From Rubrivirga marina (GTDB lineage Bacteria > Bacteroidota > Rhodothermia > Rhodothermales > Rubricoccaceae), in the NCBI RefSeq assembly GCF_002283365.1, contig NZ_MQWD01000001.1, positions 3,607,951-3,671,950 on the forward strand: 64,000 bases of DNA. The letters run 5' to 3'. Position 1 is the first letter of the stretch. Each line of letters begins with the position of its first letter. Position numbers and translations under genes: made by a program. Shown in pieces: positions 1-9,486 of this stretch. The notes beneath the pieces were generated by a model that searched no databases, was not told the origin of the DNA, and was given only the letters and a program-made list of their open reading frames with translations.

Positions 1-211
1 GCAGGTCGACGGGCAGGCCGGAGAGGCCGTAGATCAGGCCCTGCTCGGTGGCCGCGAGGTGACCGGCGTTCCACAGGACGTGGTTGTTGAACCCGTCCGG
101 GATCGTGGTCCGTGCGGCATCGGGGAGCGCGTCGACGATGGCGACGAGCGACTGGCGGGTCTGGCGGAGTGTGTCGAACGCGGCGAGCGTGTCGGGGCGG
201 AGGTCGCTCAT
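1..211 (-). CDS. DinB-family protein, N-terminal part
   Basis: This gene runs off the left edge, leaving its first 70 residues. The ATG at 211 overlaps the stop of the upstream acetyltransferase gene (ATGA), so the two are probably co-translated. The peptide contains FNNHVLWNAGHLA, which matches the start of the DinB/YfiT four-helix bundle (helix with an N-x-x-W-x-x-G-H pattern, where the His is usually a metal ligand). Known relatives are metal-binding enzymes that often handle thiols such as bacillithiol, but the substrate cannot be told from this fragment. The call rests on one motif and the predicted helical pattern, so the family is likely and the function open. Confidence 0.6.
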   Translation of the reverse strand, partial: MSDLRPDTLAAFDTLRQTRQSLVAIVDALPDAARTTIPDGFNNHVLWNAGHLAATEQGLIYGLSGLPVDL

Positions 212-612
212 GCCGTCCGCACCCAGGCGTTGTCGACGGACTCGAACCCGAGCCGCTCGTAGAAGCCGGCCGAGAGGTTCGAGTCGCGGAGGACGAGTTC
301 GACGCCGGGCAGCCGGCCCAGGATCTCGTCGACCATCCGCTTGCCGACGCCCGCGCCCTGGACGTCGGGCTCGACGGCGAGGTCGCAGAGGTAGGCCGTC
401 TGGACGCCGTCGGTCAGCACGCGCGCGAGGCCCACGACGCGGTCGCTCTCCCACAACGTGAGAACCAGCGACGACGCCTCGAACGCCTTCCACAGCCGCT
501 CGGGGTTGTCGGTCTTGCGGAGGAGCGGGGCGCGGCGGTAGAGCGTGGCGATCCGCGCGGGCGTGAGGCCGTCGAGCGTGTCGCGGAGGGTGAGCGCGTC
601 GGGGTCGGTCAT
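208..612 (-). CDS. GNAT-family N-acetyltransferase
   Basis: A 134-residue single-domain acetyltransferase, the usual size for a minimal GNAT fold. The acetyl-CoA pyrophosphate loop is seen as QGAGVGK at residues 85-91, following the beta-4 strand TAYLCDLAVEP. The C-terminal SAGFYERLGFE is the conserved alpha-4/beta-6 segment with the general-acid Tyr. The acceptor could be a small amine or a protein N-terminus; nothing in the sequence decides this. It is the first gene of a two-gene unit with the DinB-like gene, with a 4-base overlap. Confidence 0.85.
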   Translation of the reverse strand: MTDPDALTLRDTLDGLTPARIATLYRRAPLLRKTDNPERLWKAFEASSLVLTLWESDRVVGLARVLTDGVQTAYLCDLAVEPDVQGAGVGKRMVDEILGRLPGVELVLRDSNLSAGFYERLGFESVDNAWVRTA

Positions 613-681
613 GGGGTGATGCGTGAGGAGGGAGGCGTGCGGGGCGTCGCGCCCCAGGGCCCACGGATCGGCTCCGAAGAT

Positions 682-1725
<1,044 letters not shown>

Positions 1726-1735
1726 CTCGAAATGG

Positions 1736-1764
1736 GTAGGGGCACACCGACGGCGTGCCCCTAC
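1736..1764. repeat. GTAGGGGCAC hairpin, dispersed-repeat type
   Basis: A perfect 10-bp inverted repeat, GTAGGGGCAC (1736-1745) and GTGCCCCTAC (1755-1764), separated by 9 bases. It lies 11 bases upstream of the ABC ATPase start and downstream of sucC. Short palindromes of the GTAGGGGC...GCCCCTAC type followed by GGGTGTGTCC are, to my knowledge, widespread interspersed repeats in bacterial genomes. It may act as a terminator for sucC. Confidence 0.6.
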
Positions 1765-1772
1765 GGGTGTGT

Positions 1773-1816
1773 CCGCCTCGGCGGCTCCCCTGAGCGAAGC
1801 CGAAGGGCCGAGGTGG
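1773..1816. terminator. CCGCCTCGG/CCGAGGTGG hairpin after sucC
   Basis: Arms CCGCCTCGG (1773-1781) and CCGAGGTGG (1808-1816, one mismatch) enclose a GGCTCCCC...GAAGCC inner part. It lies 10 bases downstream of the sucC stop in the transcribed direction. It belongs to the palindrome family described in the findings. There is no U-tract, so termination is an inference from position. Confidence 0.45.
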
Positions 1817-1826
1817 GCGGGGTCGG

Positions 1827-2999
1827 CTACGCGTTGAGCGCGGCCGTCACCTTGTCGGCGGCCTCCTGGAGCAGGATCGCGCTCTCGATCGGGAGCCCCG
1901 AGTTCTTGAGCAGCGCCATGCCCTCCTCAGCGTTCGTGCCCTGGAGCCGGACGATGAGCGGCACCGACAGGTCGATGTTCTGCGCCGCCTCGATCACGCC
2001 CTGCGCGACGACGTCGCACCGGACGATCCCGCCGAAGATGTTGACGAGGATCGCCTTCACGTTCGGGTCCGACAGGATTATCCGGAAGCCGGCCTCGACC
2101 GTCTCCGCCGACGCCGTCCCGCCGACGTCGAGGAAGTTGGCCGGCTCGCCGCCCGCCAGCTTGATGAGGTCCATCGTCCCCATCGCCAGCCCGGCGCCGT
2201 TGACCATGCAGCCGACGTTCCCGTCGAGCTTGATGTAGTTGAGGTGATGCTTGCCGGCCTCGACCTCGAGCGGGTCCTCCTCGGCCTCGTCGCGCATGTC
2301 GGCGAGGTCCTTGTGCCGGTAGAGCGCGTTGTCGTCGAGGTTGATCTTGGCGTCGAGCGCGACCACGCGGCCGTCGTCGGTGCGGACGAGCGGGTTGATC
2401 TCGGCGATCGTGGCGTCGGCGGCGCGGTACGCCTTGTAGAGCGCGGCGACGAACGTCTTGGCCTCCTTCAGCGCGGAGCCCTCGAACCCGAGCTTCGACG
2501 CGATCTCGTTGACCTGGTACGGCCGGAGGCCGATCGACGGGTCGACCCACACCTTGACGATCTTGTCGGGGTTCTCCTCGGCGACCTCCTCGATCTCGAC
2601 GCCGCCCTCGGTCGAGGCCATGATGACGTCCATCCCCTTGGCGCGGTCGAGCGTCACGCCGACGTAGTACTCGTGGGCGATGTCCTCGGCCGCCGTCACG
2701 AGGATCTTCTTGACCTCCTGGCCCTCGGGCCCGGTCTGCGGCGTCTTCAGATGCATGCCGAGGATCTTCTCGGCGTTGCTCCGCACGTCGTCCACGGTCG
2801 GCGAGAACTTGACGCCGCCGCCCTTGCCGCGCCCGCCGGCGTGGATCTGGGCCTTGACGACGAATTGGTCGACGCCGTCCTTCGCCATCGTCTCGGCCGC
2901 CTCGACGGCCTCCTCGACCGTGTTGGCGACGATGCCGCGCTGGACGGCGACGCCGTGCTCGGCGAGGATTTCTTTCGCTTGGTACTCGTGGACCTTCAT
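1827..2999 (-). CDS. sucC: Succinyl-CoA synthetase (ADP-forming), beta subunit
   Basis: The beta subunit of the TCA-cycle enzyme that converts succinyl-CoA, ADP (or GDP) and phosphate to succinate, CoA and ATP. Its 390 residues are very close to E. coli SucC (388). The N-terminus [12 protein letters not shown] is diagnostic, followed by the ATP-grasp region with [13 protein letters not shown] and the C-terminal ligase domain with [16 protein letters not shown]. Start ATG at 2999. The partner sucD is not in the window, so the two genes are separated here, unlike many Proteobacteria. It is divergent from the LptF/G gene, with a 190-bp shared upstream region containing a striking inverted repeat. 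Confidence 0.97.
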   Translation of the reverse strand: MKVHEYQAKEILAEHGVAVQRGIVANTVEEAVEAAETMAKDGVDQFVVKAQIHAGGRGKGGGVKFSPTVDDVRSNAEKILGMHLKTPQTGPEGQEVKKILVTAAEDIAHEYYVGVTLDRAKGMDVIMASTEGGVEIEEVAEENPDKIVKVWVDPSIGLRPYQVNEIASKLGFEGSALKEAKTFVAALYKAYRAADATIAEINPLVRTDDGRVVALDAKINLDDNALYRHKDLADMRDEAEEDPLEVEAGKHHLNYIKLDGNVGCMVNGAGLAMGTMDLIKLAGGEPANFLDVGGTASAETVEAGFRIILSDPNVKAILVNIFGGIVRCDVVAQGVIEAAQNIDLSVPLIVRLQGTNAEEGMALLKNSGLPIESAILLQEAADKVTAALNA

Positions 3000-3186
3000 C
3001 GGGTGAGGTGTGATCGGGTGAGGTCAGATTGGGGAGGCCGCCCGCCGCGCCGCCGCCAGAAGGGCACGCCAAGCTAGCCCCAGCCGTTCCGTGGACATCG
3101 GGTGATCTTGCGAAGTCCCGACGGCCCCGGGGGCCCCCCTCGCCCGTCGCCCGATTCCCCGTTCACCCGATCGCACCTCACCCGAT
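2998..3186. promoter_or_regulatory. Divergent sucC/lptF region with 24-bp inverted repeat
   Basis: The segment 2998-3021 and the reverse complement of 3163-3186 match at 23 of 24 positions. The repeated 9-mer ATCGGGTGA occurs at 2998-3006, 3013-3021 and 3097-3105, and inverted at 3163-3171 and 3178-3186. One arm touches the sucC start codon and the other lies just before the TTG start of the divergent permease. It may be an operator pair or a translation-control element; which one is not decidable from sequence. Confidence 0.5.
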
Positions 3187-3189
3187 CCC

Positions 3190-4281
3190 TTGACCCGGTT
3201 CGACTGGCACGTCCTCCGCCGCTTCCTCTCCGGCACCGCGCTCCTGCTCGTGCTGCTGGTGGCGACGTTCGTCGTCCTCGACCTCGCGGAGCGGATCGAC
3301 GACTTCCTCGACCGCGGCGCGACGCCCGCCCAGATCTTCGGCGAGTACTACCTCTACTACGCCCCCGACATCCTCCGGCTGACCAGCCCGCTCGCGCTCT
3401 TCCTCGCGGCGGTCTACGTGACGGCCCGGCTCGCGCAGTCGATGCAGCTCACGGCGGTCCACATGGCGGGCGTCTCGACGTGGCGGTTCTTGCGGCCGTT
3501 CCTGCTCGCGGGGCTCGTGTTCACCGGAGGCATGCTCCTGTTCAACGGGTTCGTGGTGCCGCGGGCGAACGCCGTCGTCCACGCCTTCCAGAACCAGTAC
3601 TACCGCGACGCCCCGGAGAGCGGCGGCGGATCCGAGATCGTCCGCCAGACGGCGCCCGGCGAGATCCTCACGGCCCGCTACTTCGACCGCGAGCGGGGCC
3701 AGGCCTTCCGCGTCAGCGTGGTCTCCCTCGCCGACTCCGCCGCGGGCGGCGTGTCGCGCCGCCTCGACGCCTCGCAGATGACGTGGAACGACTCGCTCGC
3801 GATCTGGCAGGCCGCCGACGTCGCCATCCGCACGTTCGCCCCGACCGGGGCGGAGACGTACGCCTACCACGCCGTGCTCGACACGGCCCTCGCCGTGCTC
3901 CCGCGCGACCTCGCCCAGTCGGAGCGCGACGCGGAGCGGCTGACGCTTCCGGAAGCTTACGCCTACGTGCGGTCGCTGGAGCGGGCCGGCGTAACGGAGC
4001 GCGGTCGGCCACTCGTGGCGTACCACGCCAAGATCGCCTACCCCTTCGCCAACCTCATCCTGGTGCTCCTGGCAGTCCCGCTCGCCGCACGGCGCCGCCG
4101 AGGCGGGCAGGCCGCCCAACTCGCCCTCGGCCTCGGCGTGGCGTTCCTCTACCTCGCGCTCCAAAAGACGATCGAGCCGCTCGGGTACGTCCAGACGATC
4201 CCGCCCGCCGTCGCGGCGTGGCTCCCGCACGCCGTGTTCGGAGGCGTGGCGCTCCTCCTCCTCGTCCGCGCCAACCGGTAG
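3190..4281 (+). CDS. LptF/LptG-family permease (YjgP/YjgQ)
   Basis: A 363-residue inner-membrane protein of the permease family that, with the LptB ATPase, extracts lipopolysaccharide from the inner membrane and feeds the Lpt bridge. N-terminal membrane segments around residues 12-32, 58-78 and 95-117 are followed by a periplasmic beta-rich domain (about 130-275) and three C-terminal membrane segments, which is the family layout. The TTG at 3190 is taken as start because it gives the conserved N-terminus TRFDWHVLRRFLSGT. It could be LptF or LptG, and the sequence alone does not separate them. Confidence 0.88.
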   Translation: MTRFDWHVLRRFLSGTALLLVLLVATFVVLDLAERIDDFLDRGATPAQIFGEYYLYYAPDILRLTSPLALFLAAVYVTARLAQSMQLTAVHMAGVSTWRFLRPFLLAGLVFTGGMLLFNGFVVPRANAVVHAFQNQYYRDAPESGGGSEIVRQTAPGEILTARYFDRERGQAFRVSVVSLADSAAGGVSRRLDASQMTWNDSLAIWQAADVAIRTFAPTGAETYAYHAVLDTALAVLPRDLAQSERDAERLTLPEAYAYVRSLERAGVTERGRPLVAYHAKIAYPFANLILVLLAVPLAARRRRGGQAAQLALGLGVAFLYLALQKTIEPLGYVQTIPPAVAAWLPHAVFGGVALLLLVRANR

Positions 4282-4504
4282 TCGCAGCGGGCCGCCTGGG
4301 ACTCGCTCCCCCCGGCGCTAGTGCGCCGCTCCTATCGGAAGGGAGGCGTCGGCGTATACCGTGAAGTCTCACAACGATAAGTCGTCTCCGCAACGGGCTG
4401 ATTCCGGGCGACTTGGCGTCGAGTCCACCTTTGAGACGCGATTTTCTCATGTTCTCAGACCGCATTCGGAGCTTTCTTAGGGCATCCCCCGGCTGACCTG
4501 CTTC

Positions 4505-5821
4505 ATGACGACCCCACCACGTCATTCGGATCGCGTTCTCTCCTACCGCGATCTCGTCCGCATCCGAACGCAGATGGACCTGCCGGGACGGACCTCCGAG
4601 TTCACGGGACGGATCCGCGGCGAACGCGAGAACGCGATCGACGGGCTCCACTTCCGTGAAGTGCTGACCGCCGCCGAGCGCGAGGTCGTCGTCCGCGACC
4701 ACCGTGGCGAGACGCGCCCGATGCTCATGTTCGGGTCGAACAACTACCTCGGGCTCGCCACGCACCCCCGCGTGATCGAAGCCGTCCGGGATGCCGTCGC
4801 CCAGTACGGCGTGGGCGCAGGGGGCCCGCCGATCCTCAATGGGCACGGTCCCCTTCACCGGGAACTGGAGGACCGACTCGCGGCGCACGAGGGGCAGGAG
4901 GCCGCGCTCGTGTTCTCGAGCGGCTACTCGGCCAACGTCGGGATGATGAGCGCCCTCCCCGGGCCGCGTGACCTCGTCCTCTATGACGACGAGATCCATG
5001 CGTCGATGCTCGACGGACTCAAGATGGGCCGGATCGAGGCCCGCCCGTTCCCGCACAACGACCACCGCGCGCTCGACGCGCTCATCACCAAGCACGGTGG
5101 GGGGTTCCAGGACCTGTTCGTCGCCGTCGAAGGCGTGTATTCGATGTCGGGCAGCGTCGCCCGCCTCGACCGGATCGGCGAGGTCTGCCGGAAGCACGGG
5201 GCCACGCTCATCATCGACGAGGCGCACGGGACGGGCGTGACCGGCCCGAACGGGGCCGGGACCGTCGCCATGTTCGACGCGGCGGACACCGTCGACATCG
5301 TCATGGGCACGTTCTCGAAGACGTTCGGCGTGTCGGGCGGCTTCGTCGCCGCCGGCGGCGACGTCATCGACTACCTCCGCTACTTCGCCCGGTCGTACGT
5401 CTTCTCGACGGCCCCGTCGACGGCCATCTGCGCGGCCGTCCTCGCCGGCCTCGACGTGCTGGAGGAGGAGCCCGAGATCCACGGGCGGCTCATGGAGAAC
5501 ACGGGGTACCTCGCGCAGGAGCTCAAAAAGCGCGGCTTCGCCGACGCCTCGGGCGTCACGGCGGTGTTCTCGCTCCCGGTCCCGGCCGGCACGGACGTCC
5601 GGGCCGCGGCCCACGACTTCCACCAGCGCGGGCTCTTCCTCAACCACATCGAGGCGCCCGCCGTCCCGACGTCGCAGCAGCGGTTCCGCGTCAGCCTCAC
5701 GTCCGACCACACGCGGGAGGACATCGACCGGCTCCTCGAGGCGGTCGACGCCGTGTGGGCCGTCCACGTCCTCCCCGTCGGCGACGGGACGGTGGGGTCG
5801 GAGCCGCGGCTCAGGAAGTAG
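4505..5821 (+). CDS. Alpha-oxoamine synthase (serine palmitoyltransferase / KBL-like, PLP-dependent)
   Basis: A 438-residue fold-type I aminotransferase-like enzyme condensing an amino acid with an acyl-CoA. The PLP lysine is in GTFSKTFG (Lys272), the cofactor Asp/His are in IIDEAHGTG, and the glycine-rich NNYLGLATHP and GPPILNGHGPLH match the family. Possible activities are serine palmitoyltransferase (sphingolipid base synthesis, common in Bacteroidota), 2-amino-3-ketobutyrate CoA ligase or 8-amino-7-oxononanoate synthase. No tdh or biotin gene is adjacent, and the extended N-terminus of about 45 residues favours the Spt-like group, but this is inference. The 223-bp leader (4282-4504) is less GC-rich than its surroundings; I see no clear promoter boxes in it. 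Confidence 0.85.
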   Translation: MTTPPRHSDRVLSYRDLVRIRTQMDLPGRTSEFTGRIRGERENAIDGLHFREVLTAAEREVVVRDHRGETRPMLMFGSNNYLGLATHPRVIEAVRDAVAQYGVGAGGPPILNGHGPLHRELEDRLAAHEGQEAALVFSSGYSANVGMMSALPGPRDLVLYDDEIHASMLDGLKMGRIEARPFPHNDHRALDALITKHGGGFQDLFVAVEGVYSMSGSVARLDRIGEVCRKHGATLIIDEAHGTGVTGPNGAGTVAMFDAADTVDIVMGTFSKTFGVSGGFVAAGGDVIDYLRYFARSYVFSTAPSTAICAAVLAGLDVLEEEPEIHGRLMENTGYLAQELKKRGFADASGVTAVFSLPVPAGTDVRAAAHDFHQRGLFLNHIEAPAVPTSQQRFRVSLTSDHTREDIDRLLEAVDAVWAVHVLPVGDGTVGSEPRLRK

Positions 5822-5830
5822 CCTCGCCCG

Positions 5831-6145
5831 CTACGCCTCGCCCTCGGGGCCCGTGAACTGGACCTGCGTCTGGGGCGGCATCTCGCCGATCTCCCCGTGC
5901 TGCGTCTCGTAGCGCTGGATGTTCTCCGCGAGCGCCGCCAGGAGCCGCTTCGCGTGGCCCGGCGTCACCACGATCCGGCTCTTGACGCGCGCCTTCGGCA
6001 CGCCCGGCATCACCCGGATAAAGTCGAGGATGAACTCCTCCGGGCTGTGGGCGATCATGACGAGGTTCGAGTAGACGCCCTCCGCGATCTCCTCGGCGAG
6101 TTCGATGGAGAGGGATGGGGTCTGCGGGCCGGACGGGGGTTCCAT
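5831..6145 (-). CDS. DUF3467-family protein
   Basis: A 104-residue protein matching the DUF3467 family: an N-terminal strand with the YSNLVMIAHSPEEFILDF pattern, then VPKARVKSRIVVTPGHAKRLLAALAE, then a disordered tail. The family is widespread and of unknown biochemical function. Its stop is 9 bases from the stop of the convergent oxoamine synthase gene, with no obvious terminator between them. The high-confidence part is family membership only. Confidence 0.85.
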   Translation of the reverse strand: MEPPSGPQTPSLSIELAEEIAEGVYSNLVMIAHSPEEFILDFIRVMPGVPKARVKSRIVVTPGHAKRLLAALAENIQRYETQHGEIGEMPPQTQVQFTGPEGEA

Positions 6146-6211
6146 GGGTCGGGAGTCGGAAAGAGGTGGGATCTCGGCAGGCCTGTTCGGTTCCCGCCGC
6201 GTGGGGGAGGG

Positions 6212-7606
6212 CTAGCGGGGGCGGCCGTTGCGCGCGAGCGCGGCGATGAGGTCGCTCCGCGTGAGGATGTCGAACCCGCCCGCCTCGGCGCGGACGAGGA
6301 CGGCCCCGGCCTCGCCGTCGAGCGTGGCCGTGAGGTCGTCGAGGTGGACCGAGGCGGGGACGACCGGCAGCGGCGCGCCCATCACGGCGCGGACGGGCTC
6401 GTCGCGCGCCTCGGGCTCGGCGATCAGCCGGTGGAGCACGCCGCGTTCGTTGAGGCTCCCCACGACCTCGTCGCCGTCGAGAACCGGGACCTGGCTGATT
6501 CCGTGCTGGGTCATGGCCTCGATGGCCGAGGCGAGCGTGTCGTCAGGCGCGACGCCGATCACGGCCTCGGCCCGTGGGCGGACCGCAAGCACGTCTTCGA
6601 GCGTGAGCGTATCGGGCTCTTCGAGGAACCCGTTCCGGCGCATCCACTCGTCGTCGTAGGTCTTCGAGAGGTAGCGGAAGCCGCTGTCGGGCAACAGGAT
6701 GACCACGACGTCCTCCTCCGTCAGCTCACCCTCGTGCGCTCGCAGCCAGTCGAGCGCGCCGGCGACGGCCATCCCGCAGCTCTGTCCCACGAACAGGCCC
6801 TCCTCGCGCGCGAGCCGCCGCGTCATCCGCATCGACGTCTTGTCGTCGACCTGGACGTAGTCGTCGACGAGCGAGAAGTCCATGTTGCCCGCCAGGATGT
6901 CCTCGCCAACGCCCTCGGTGAGGTACGGGTAGATCTCAGACTCCTTGAACTCGCCCGTTCGCCAGTACTCGGCGTACACGCTCCCGTAGGGGTCGACGCC
7001 GATCGCCTTGACGCTCGGCTTCTGCTCCTTGAGGTACTTCGTGGTGCCGGAGATCGTGCCGCCCGTTCCGGCCCCGGCGATGAAGTGGGTGATCCGGCCG
7101 TCGGTCTGGTCCCAGAGCTCCGGGCCCGTCGTCCGGTAGTGGGCCTCGGTGTTGGCGGGGTGGTCGTACTGGTTCGGGTAGAACGAGTTGGGGATCTCGG
7201 TCGAAAGCCGTTTGGCGACGGAGTAGTAGCTCCTGGGGTCGTCCGGCGCCACGTTCGTCGGGCAGACGATGACCTCAGCGCCGAGGGCGCGGAGGACGTC
7301 GACCTTCTCGGGGCTCTGCTTGTCGGTCGTCGTGAAGATGCACTGGTAGCCCTTGGCGATGGCGGCGATGGCGAGGCCGGCCCCCGTGTTGCCCGACGTC
7401 CCCTCGATGATGGTCCCGCCCGGCTTGAGCTCGCCCTTGGCCTCGGCGTCCTCGATCATCGCCATGCCGATCCGGTCCTTGACCGACCCGCCGGGGTTGA
7501 AGAACTCGACCTTCGCGAGGACGGTGCACGGGAGGTCCCGCCCCAGCGTCTGGAGACGGACGAGCGGCGTGTTGCCGATGGTGTCGAGGATTGAGTCGGA
7601 CCACAT
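6212..7606 (-). CDS. Cystathionine beta-synthase with C-terminal CBS pair
   Basis: A 464-residue PLP enzyme joining homocysteine and serine to cystathionine in the transsulfuration route. The PLP lysine is in GGSVKDRIG (Lys43), the Asn-containing loop is SGNTGAGLA, and the phosphate-binding loop is GAGTGGT (178-184). Residues from about 335 on form two CBS motifs (TLASAIEAMTQHGISQVPV...; EPVRAVMG...), as in eukaryotic-type CBS, where they regulate activity. ATG at 7606 is chosen because MWSDSILDTIGNTPLVRL is the family's usual start; the frame stays open upstream but without similarity. O-acetylserine-dependent activity cannot be excluded. It is divergent from yqgE across a 50-bp perfect palindrome. 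Confidence 0.9.
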   Translation of the reverse strand: MWSDSILDTIGNTPLVRLQTLGRDLPCTVLAKVEFFNPGGSVKDRIGMAMIEDAEAKGELKPGGTIIEGTSGNTGAGLAIAAIAKGYQCIFTTTDKQSPEKVDVLRALGAEVIVCPTNVAPDDPRSYYSVAKRLSTEIPNSFYPNQYDHPANTEAHYRTTGPELWDQTDGRITHFIAGAGTGGTISGTTKYLKEQKPSVKAIGVDPYGSVYAEYWRTGEFKESEIYPYLTEGVGEDILAGNMDFSLVDDYVQVDDKTSMRMTRRLAREEGLFVGQSCGMAVAGALDWLRAHEGELTEEDVVVILLPDSGFRYLSKTYDDEWMRRNGFLEEPDTLTLEDVLAVRPRAEAVIGVAPDDTLASAIEAMTQHGISQVPVLDGDEVVGSLNERGVLHRLIAEPEARDEPVRAVMGAPLPVVPASVHLDDLTATLDGEAGAVLVRAEAGGFDILTRSDLIAALARNGRPR

Positions 7607-7716
7607 GGAGGGCGCGGAGACGGTCGGGCCGAAAGCTACTCGGCCGGGCGTGCGGTCCCCGTGAGGATCGATGCGTCGCGCATGCTGCCGGCCCTCCGCC
7701 GGCCCTCCGCCTGCCA

Positions 7717-7766
7717 CGCGCCCGGCTGGTCCCGCCTCGGCGCCGAGGCGGGACCAGCCGGGCGCG
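7717..7766. repeat. 50-bp perfect palindrome between divergent CBS and yqgE genes
   Basis: Bases 7717-7741 are the exact reverse complement of 7742-7766 (25 + 25, no loop). The centre is the family core GCCTCGGCGCCGAGGC and the outer arms read CGCGCCCGGCTGGTCCC and its complement. It lies between two divergently transcribed starts (7606 and 7873), so it cannot be a terminator for either. It could be an operator, a cruciform-forming site or a mobile palindromic repeat. Confidence 0.9.
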
Positions 7767-7872
7767 GACGGCCACGTCGGGCGCACCTTGGCGTGGGGCG
7801 TAGGCCATTCCCCGGCGCCCCGTGAACCCCGCCGCGGCGCGGCCGTTGATGAGGCGGCCTGTCCCCCACCCC

Positions 7873-8421
7873 ATGCCTGCCCCCGTCCCGGGCGACGTCC
7901 TCGTCGCCGAGCCTCCAATGGCGGACCCCAACTTCCGCCGGACCGTCGTGCTCCTCTGCGAGCACACCACCGACGGCTCGTTCGGCCTCGTGCTCAATCG
8001 GCCGACGGGGCTCGCGCTATCGCAGGCCACCGACGAGGCGTTCTCGTTCGACGCCGAGCTCTGGATGGGGGGGCCCGTCCAATCCGACACGCTCCACTAC
8101 CTCCACCCCTACGGAGACCTCGACGGCACGCTCCCCGTGCTCGACGACGTGTTCTGGGGCGGCGACTTCGACTCGCTCCGGAGCGCCATCGCCGCCGGCT
8201 GGGTCGACCCCGAGCGCGTCCGGTTCTTCGTCGGCTACTCGGGCTGGGGCTCGGGCCAGCTCGACGCCGAGGTCGACGAGAACGCATGGATCGTGCTCCC
8301 CGGTTCGGCCGACCTCGTCTTCGCCGACGGCGACGACGCGCTCTGGAGACAGGTCCTCCGCCAGCTCGGCGGCGAGTACGCCCTCCTCTCGACGTTCCCC
8401 GACGACCCGCGCCTGAACTGA
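7873..8421 (+). CDS. YqgE/AlgH-family protein (UPF0301)
   Basis: A 182-residue cytoplasmic protein of the YqgE/AlgH family, whose structure is known but whose function is not settled. Family signatures are GDVLVAEPPMADPNFRRTVVLL at the start (here beginning at residue 7), GLVLNRPTG, WMGGPV and VGYSGWGSGQL. The start at 7873 (MPAPVPGD) fits family length; an in-frame start at 7822 would add 17 residues that read across the palindrome-flanking spacer. The next gene starts 2 bases after its stop, suggesting one transcript. Confidence 0.9.
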   Translation: MPAPVPGDVLVAEPPMADPNFRRTVVLLCEHTTDGSFGLVLNRPTGLALSQATDEAFSFDAELWMGGPVQSDTLHYLHPYGDLDGTLPVLDDVFWGGDFDSLRSAIAAGWVDPERVRFFVGYSGWGSGQLDAEVDENAWIVLPGSADLVFADGDDALWRQVLRQLGGEYALLSTFPDDPRLN

Positions 8422-8422
8422 C

Positions 8423-8968
8423 GTGGCGACGCTGACGCACCGGATCGCGCGACCCGACGACCTCGCGGTGCTCCGGCCCCTCGCCGACGCGGCCATCGCC
8501 GAGCTCCAGCGCCCGTTCCTCACGCCCGAGCAGGTCGCCGCGAGCCGTGCGCTCATGGGCATCGACACGCTCCTCATCGACGACGGAACGTATTACGTCG
8601 TCGAGGCCGATGGCGAGATCGCGGGGTGCGGTGGGTGGAGCCGACGGGCCACGCTCTACGGCGGCGATGCCTCCCCAGGCCGCGACCCGGCCCTCCTCGA
8701 CCCCGCCCGTGACGCGGCCCGCGTCCGGGCCATGTACACCCACCCCGACCACGTGCGGAAGGGCGTCGGGCGCCGGATCCTCTCGGTCTGCGAGGCGGCG
8801 GCGGCCTCCGAGGGGTTCCGGACGGCCGAGTTGATGGCGACGAAGGCCGGGGAGCCGCTCTATCGGGCCTGCGGATACGAGCCTGTGGAGGACGTCGTCG
8901 ACGACCGCGGCGGGGCGCCGGTGCCGCTCGTCCTCATGCGCAAGGCGCTGGCCGCACCCGGCCCGTAG
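8423..8968 (+). CDS. GNAT-family N-acetyltransferase
   Basis: A 181-residue GNAT enzyme with a GTG start directly after yqgE. The acetyl-CoA loop is HVRKGVGRRIL, preceded by the strand AARVRAMYTHPD, and the C-terminal EPLYRACGYEPVED is the conserved Tyr-containing segment. The middle insertion GCGGWSRRATLYGG is typical of a subgroup that acts on small molecules, but the acceptor is unknown. Convergent with the CheY-like gene, with only 10 bases between the two stops. Confidence 0.85.
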   Translation: MATLTHRIARPDDLAVLRPLADAAIAELQRPFLTPEQVAASRALMGIDTLLIDDGTYYVVEADGEIAGCGGWSRRATLYGGDASPGRDPALLDPARDAARVRAMYTHPDHVRKGVGRRILSVCEAAAASEGFRTAELMATKAGEPLYRACGYEPVEDVVDDRGGAPVPLVLMRKALAAPGP

Positions 8969-8978
8969 GGCGCCCCGC

Positions 8979-9359
8979 TTACGCCTCGCCCTGGGTCATC
9001 TGTCGGAGAACCTCGAGGACACGGTCGATCCCAGCCGACTTGTCGAAAAAGTGGTTCGCCCCGGCCTCGAGGCACGCGCTGCGGTAGACGGCGTCGGCGT
9101 GGTTCGTGAGGACGATGACGTGGGACCCTAGGCCGTTCGCGCGGAGGCGCTGGAGCGCCTGCAGGCCGCCCATCACCGGCATCTGGAGGTCGAGCACCAC
9201 GACGCCCGGCTCGTGGGCACGGACGCCGTCGATGGCCTCCGCACCGTCAGCGGCCTCGGCGACGACCTCGACGCCGTCGACCTCCCGAATCGCATCGCAG
9301 AGGAGACGGCGAAGGAGAGACGAGTCGTCGGCGACGAGGACACGGATGGGGCGGGGCAT
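8979..9359 (-). CDS. Single-domain response regulator (CheY-like)
   Basis: A 126-residue receiver domain without an output domain. The acidic pocket DD is at residues 11-12, the phosphoacceptor is Asp57 in VVLDLQMPVMGG, the Thr/Ser switch is in VIVLTNHA, and the conserved Lys is in FFDKSAG. Start ATG at 9359 is preferred over an upstream in-frame codon because it gives the usual PIRVLVADDSS beginning. It follows the LuxR-type regulator after a 127-bp gap and may be the last gene of the kinase operon, or have its own promoter in that gap. Confidence 0.9.
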   Translation of the reverse strand: MPRPIRVLVADDSSLLRRLLCDAIREVDGVEVVAEAADGAEAIDGVRAHEPGVVVLDLQMPVMGGLQALQRLRANGLGSHVIVLTNHADAVYRSACLEAGANHFFDKSAGIDRVLEVLRQMTQGEA

Positions 9360-9486
9360 CGAGTGAAGGCGAGTCCGGGGGATGGAGCATCCTACGGATT
9401 CGACCGCCCGCACGCCCGGGGCCGGGGCGCCCGAGACGCCGCAGCGACGTGCCGGAGCCCGGCCCGTCGGAGCGTCCGCGTCCGTC

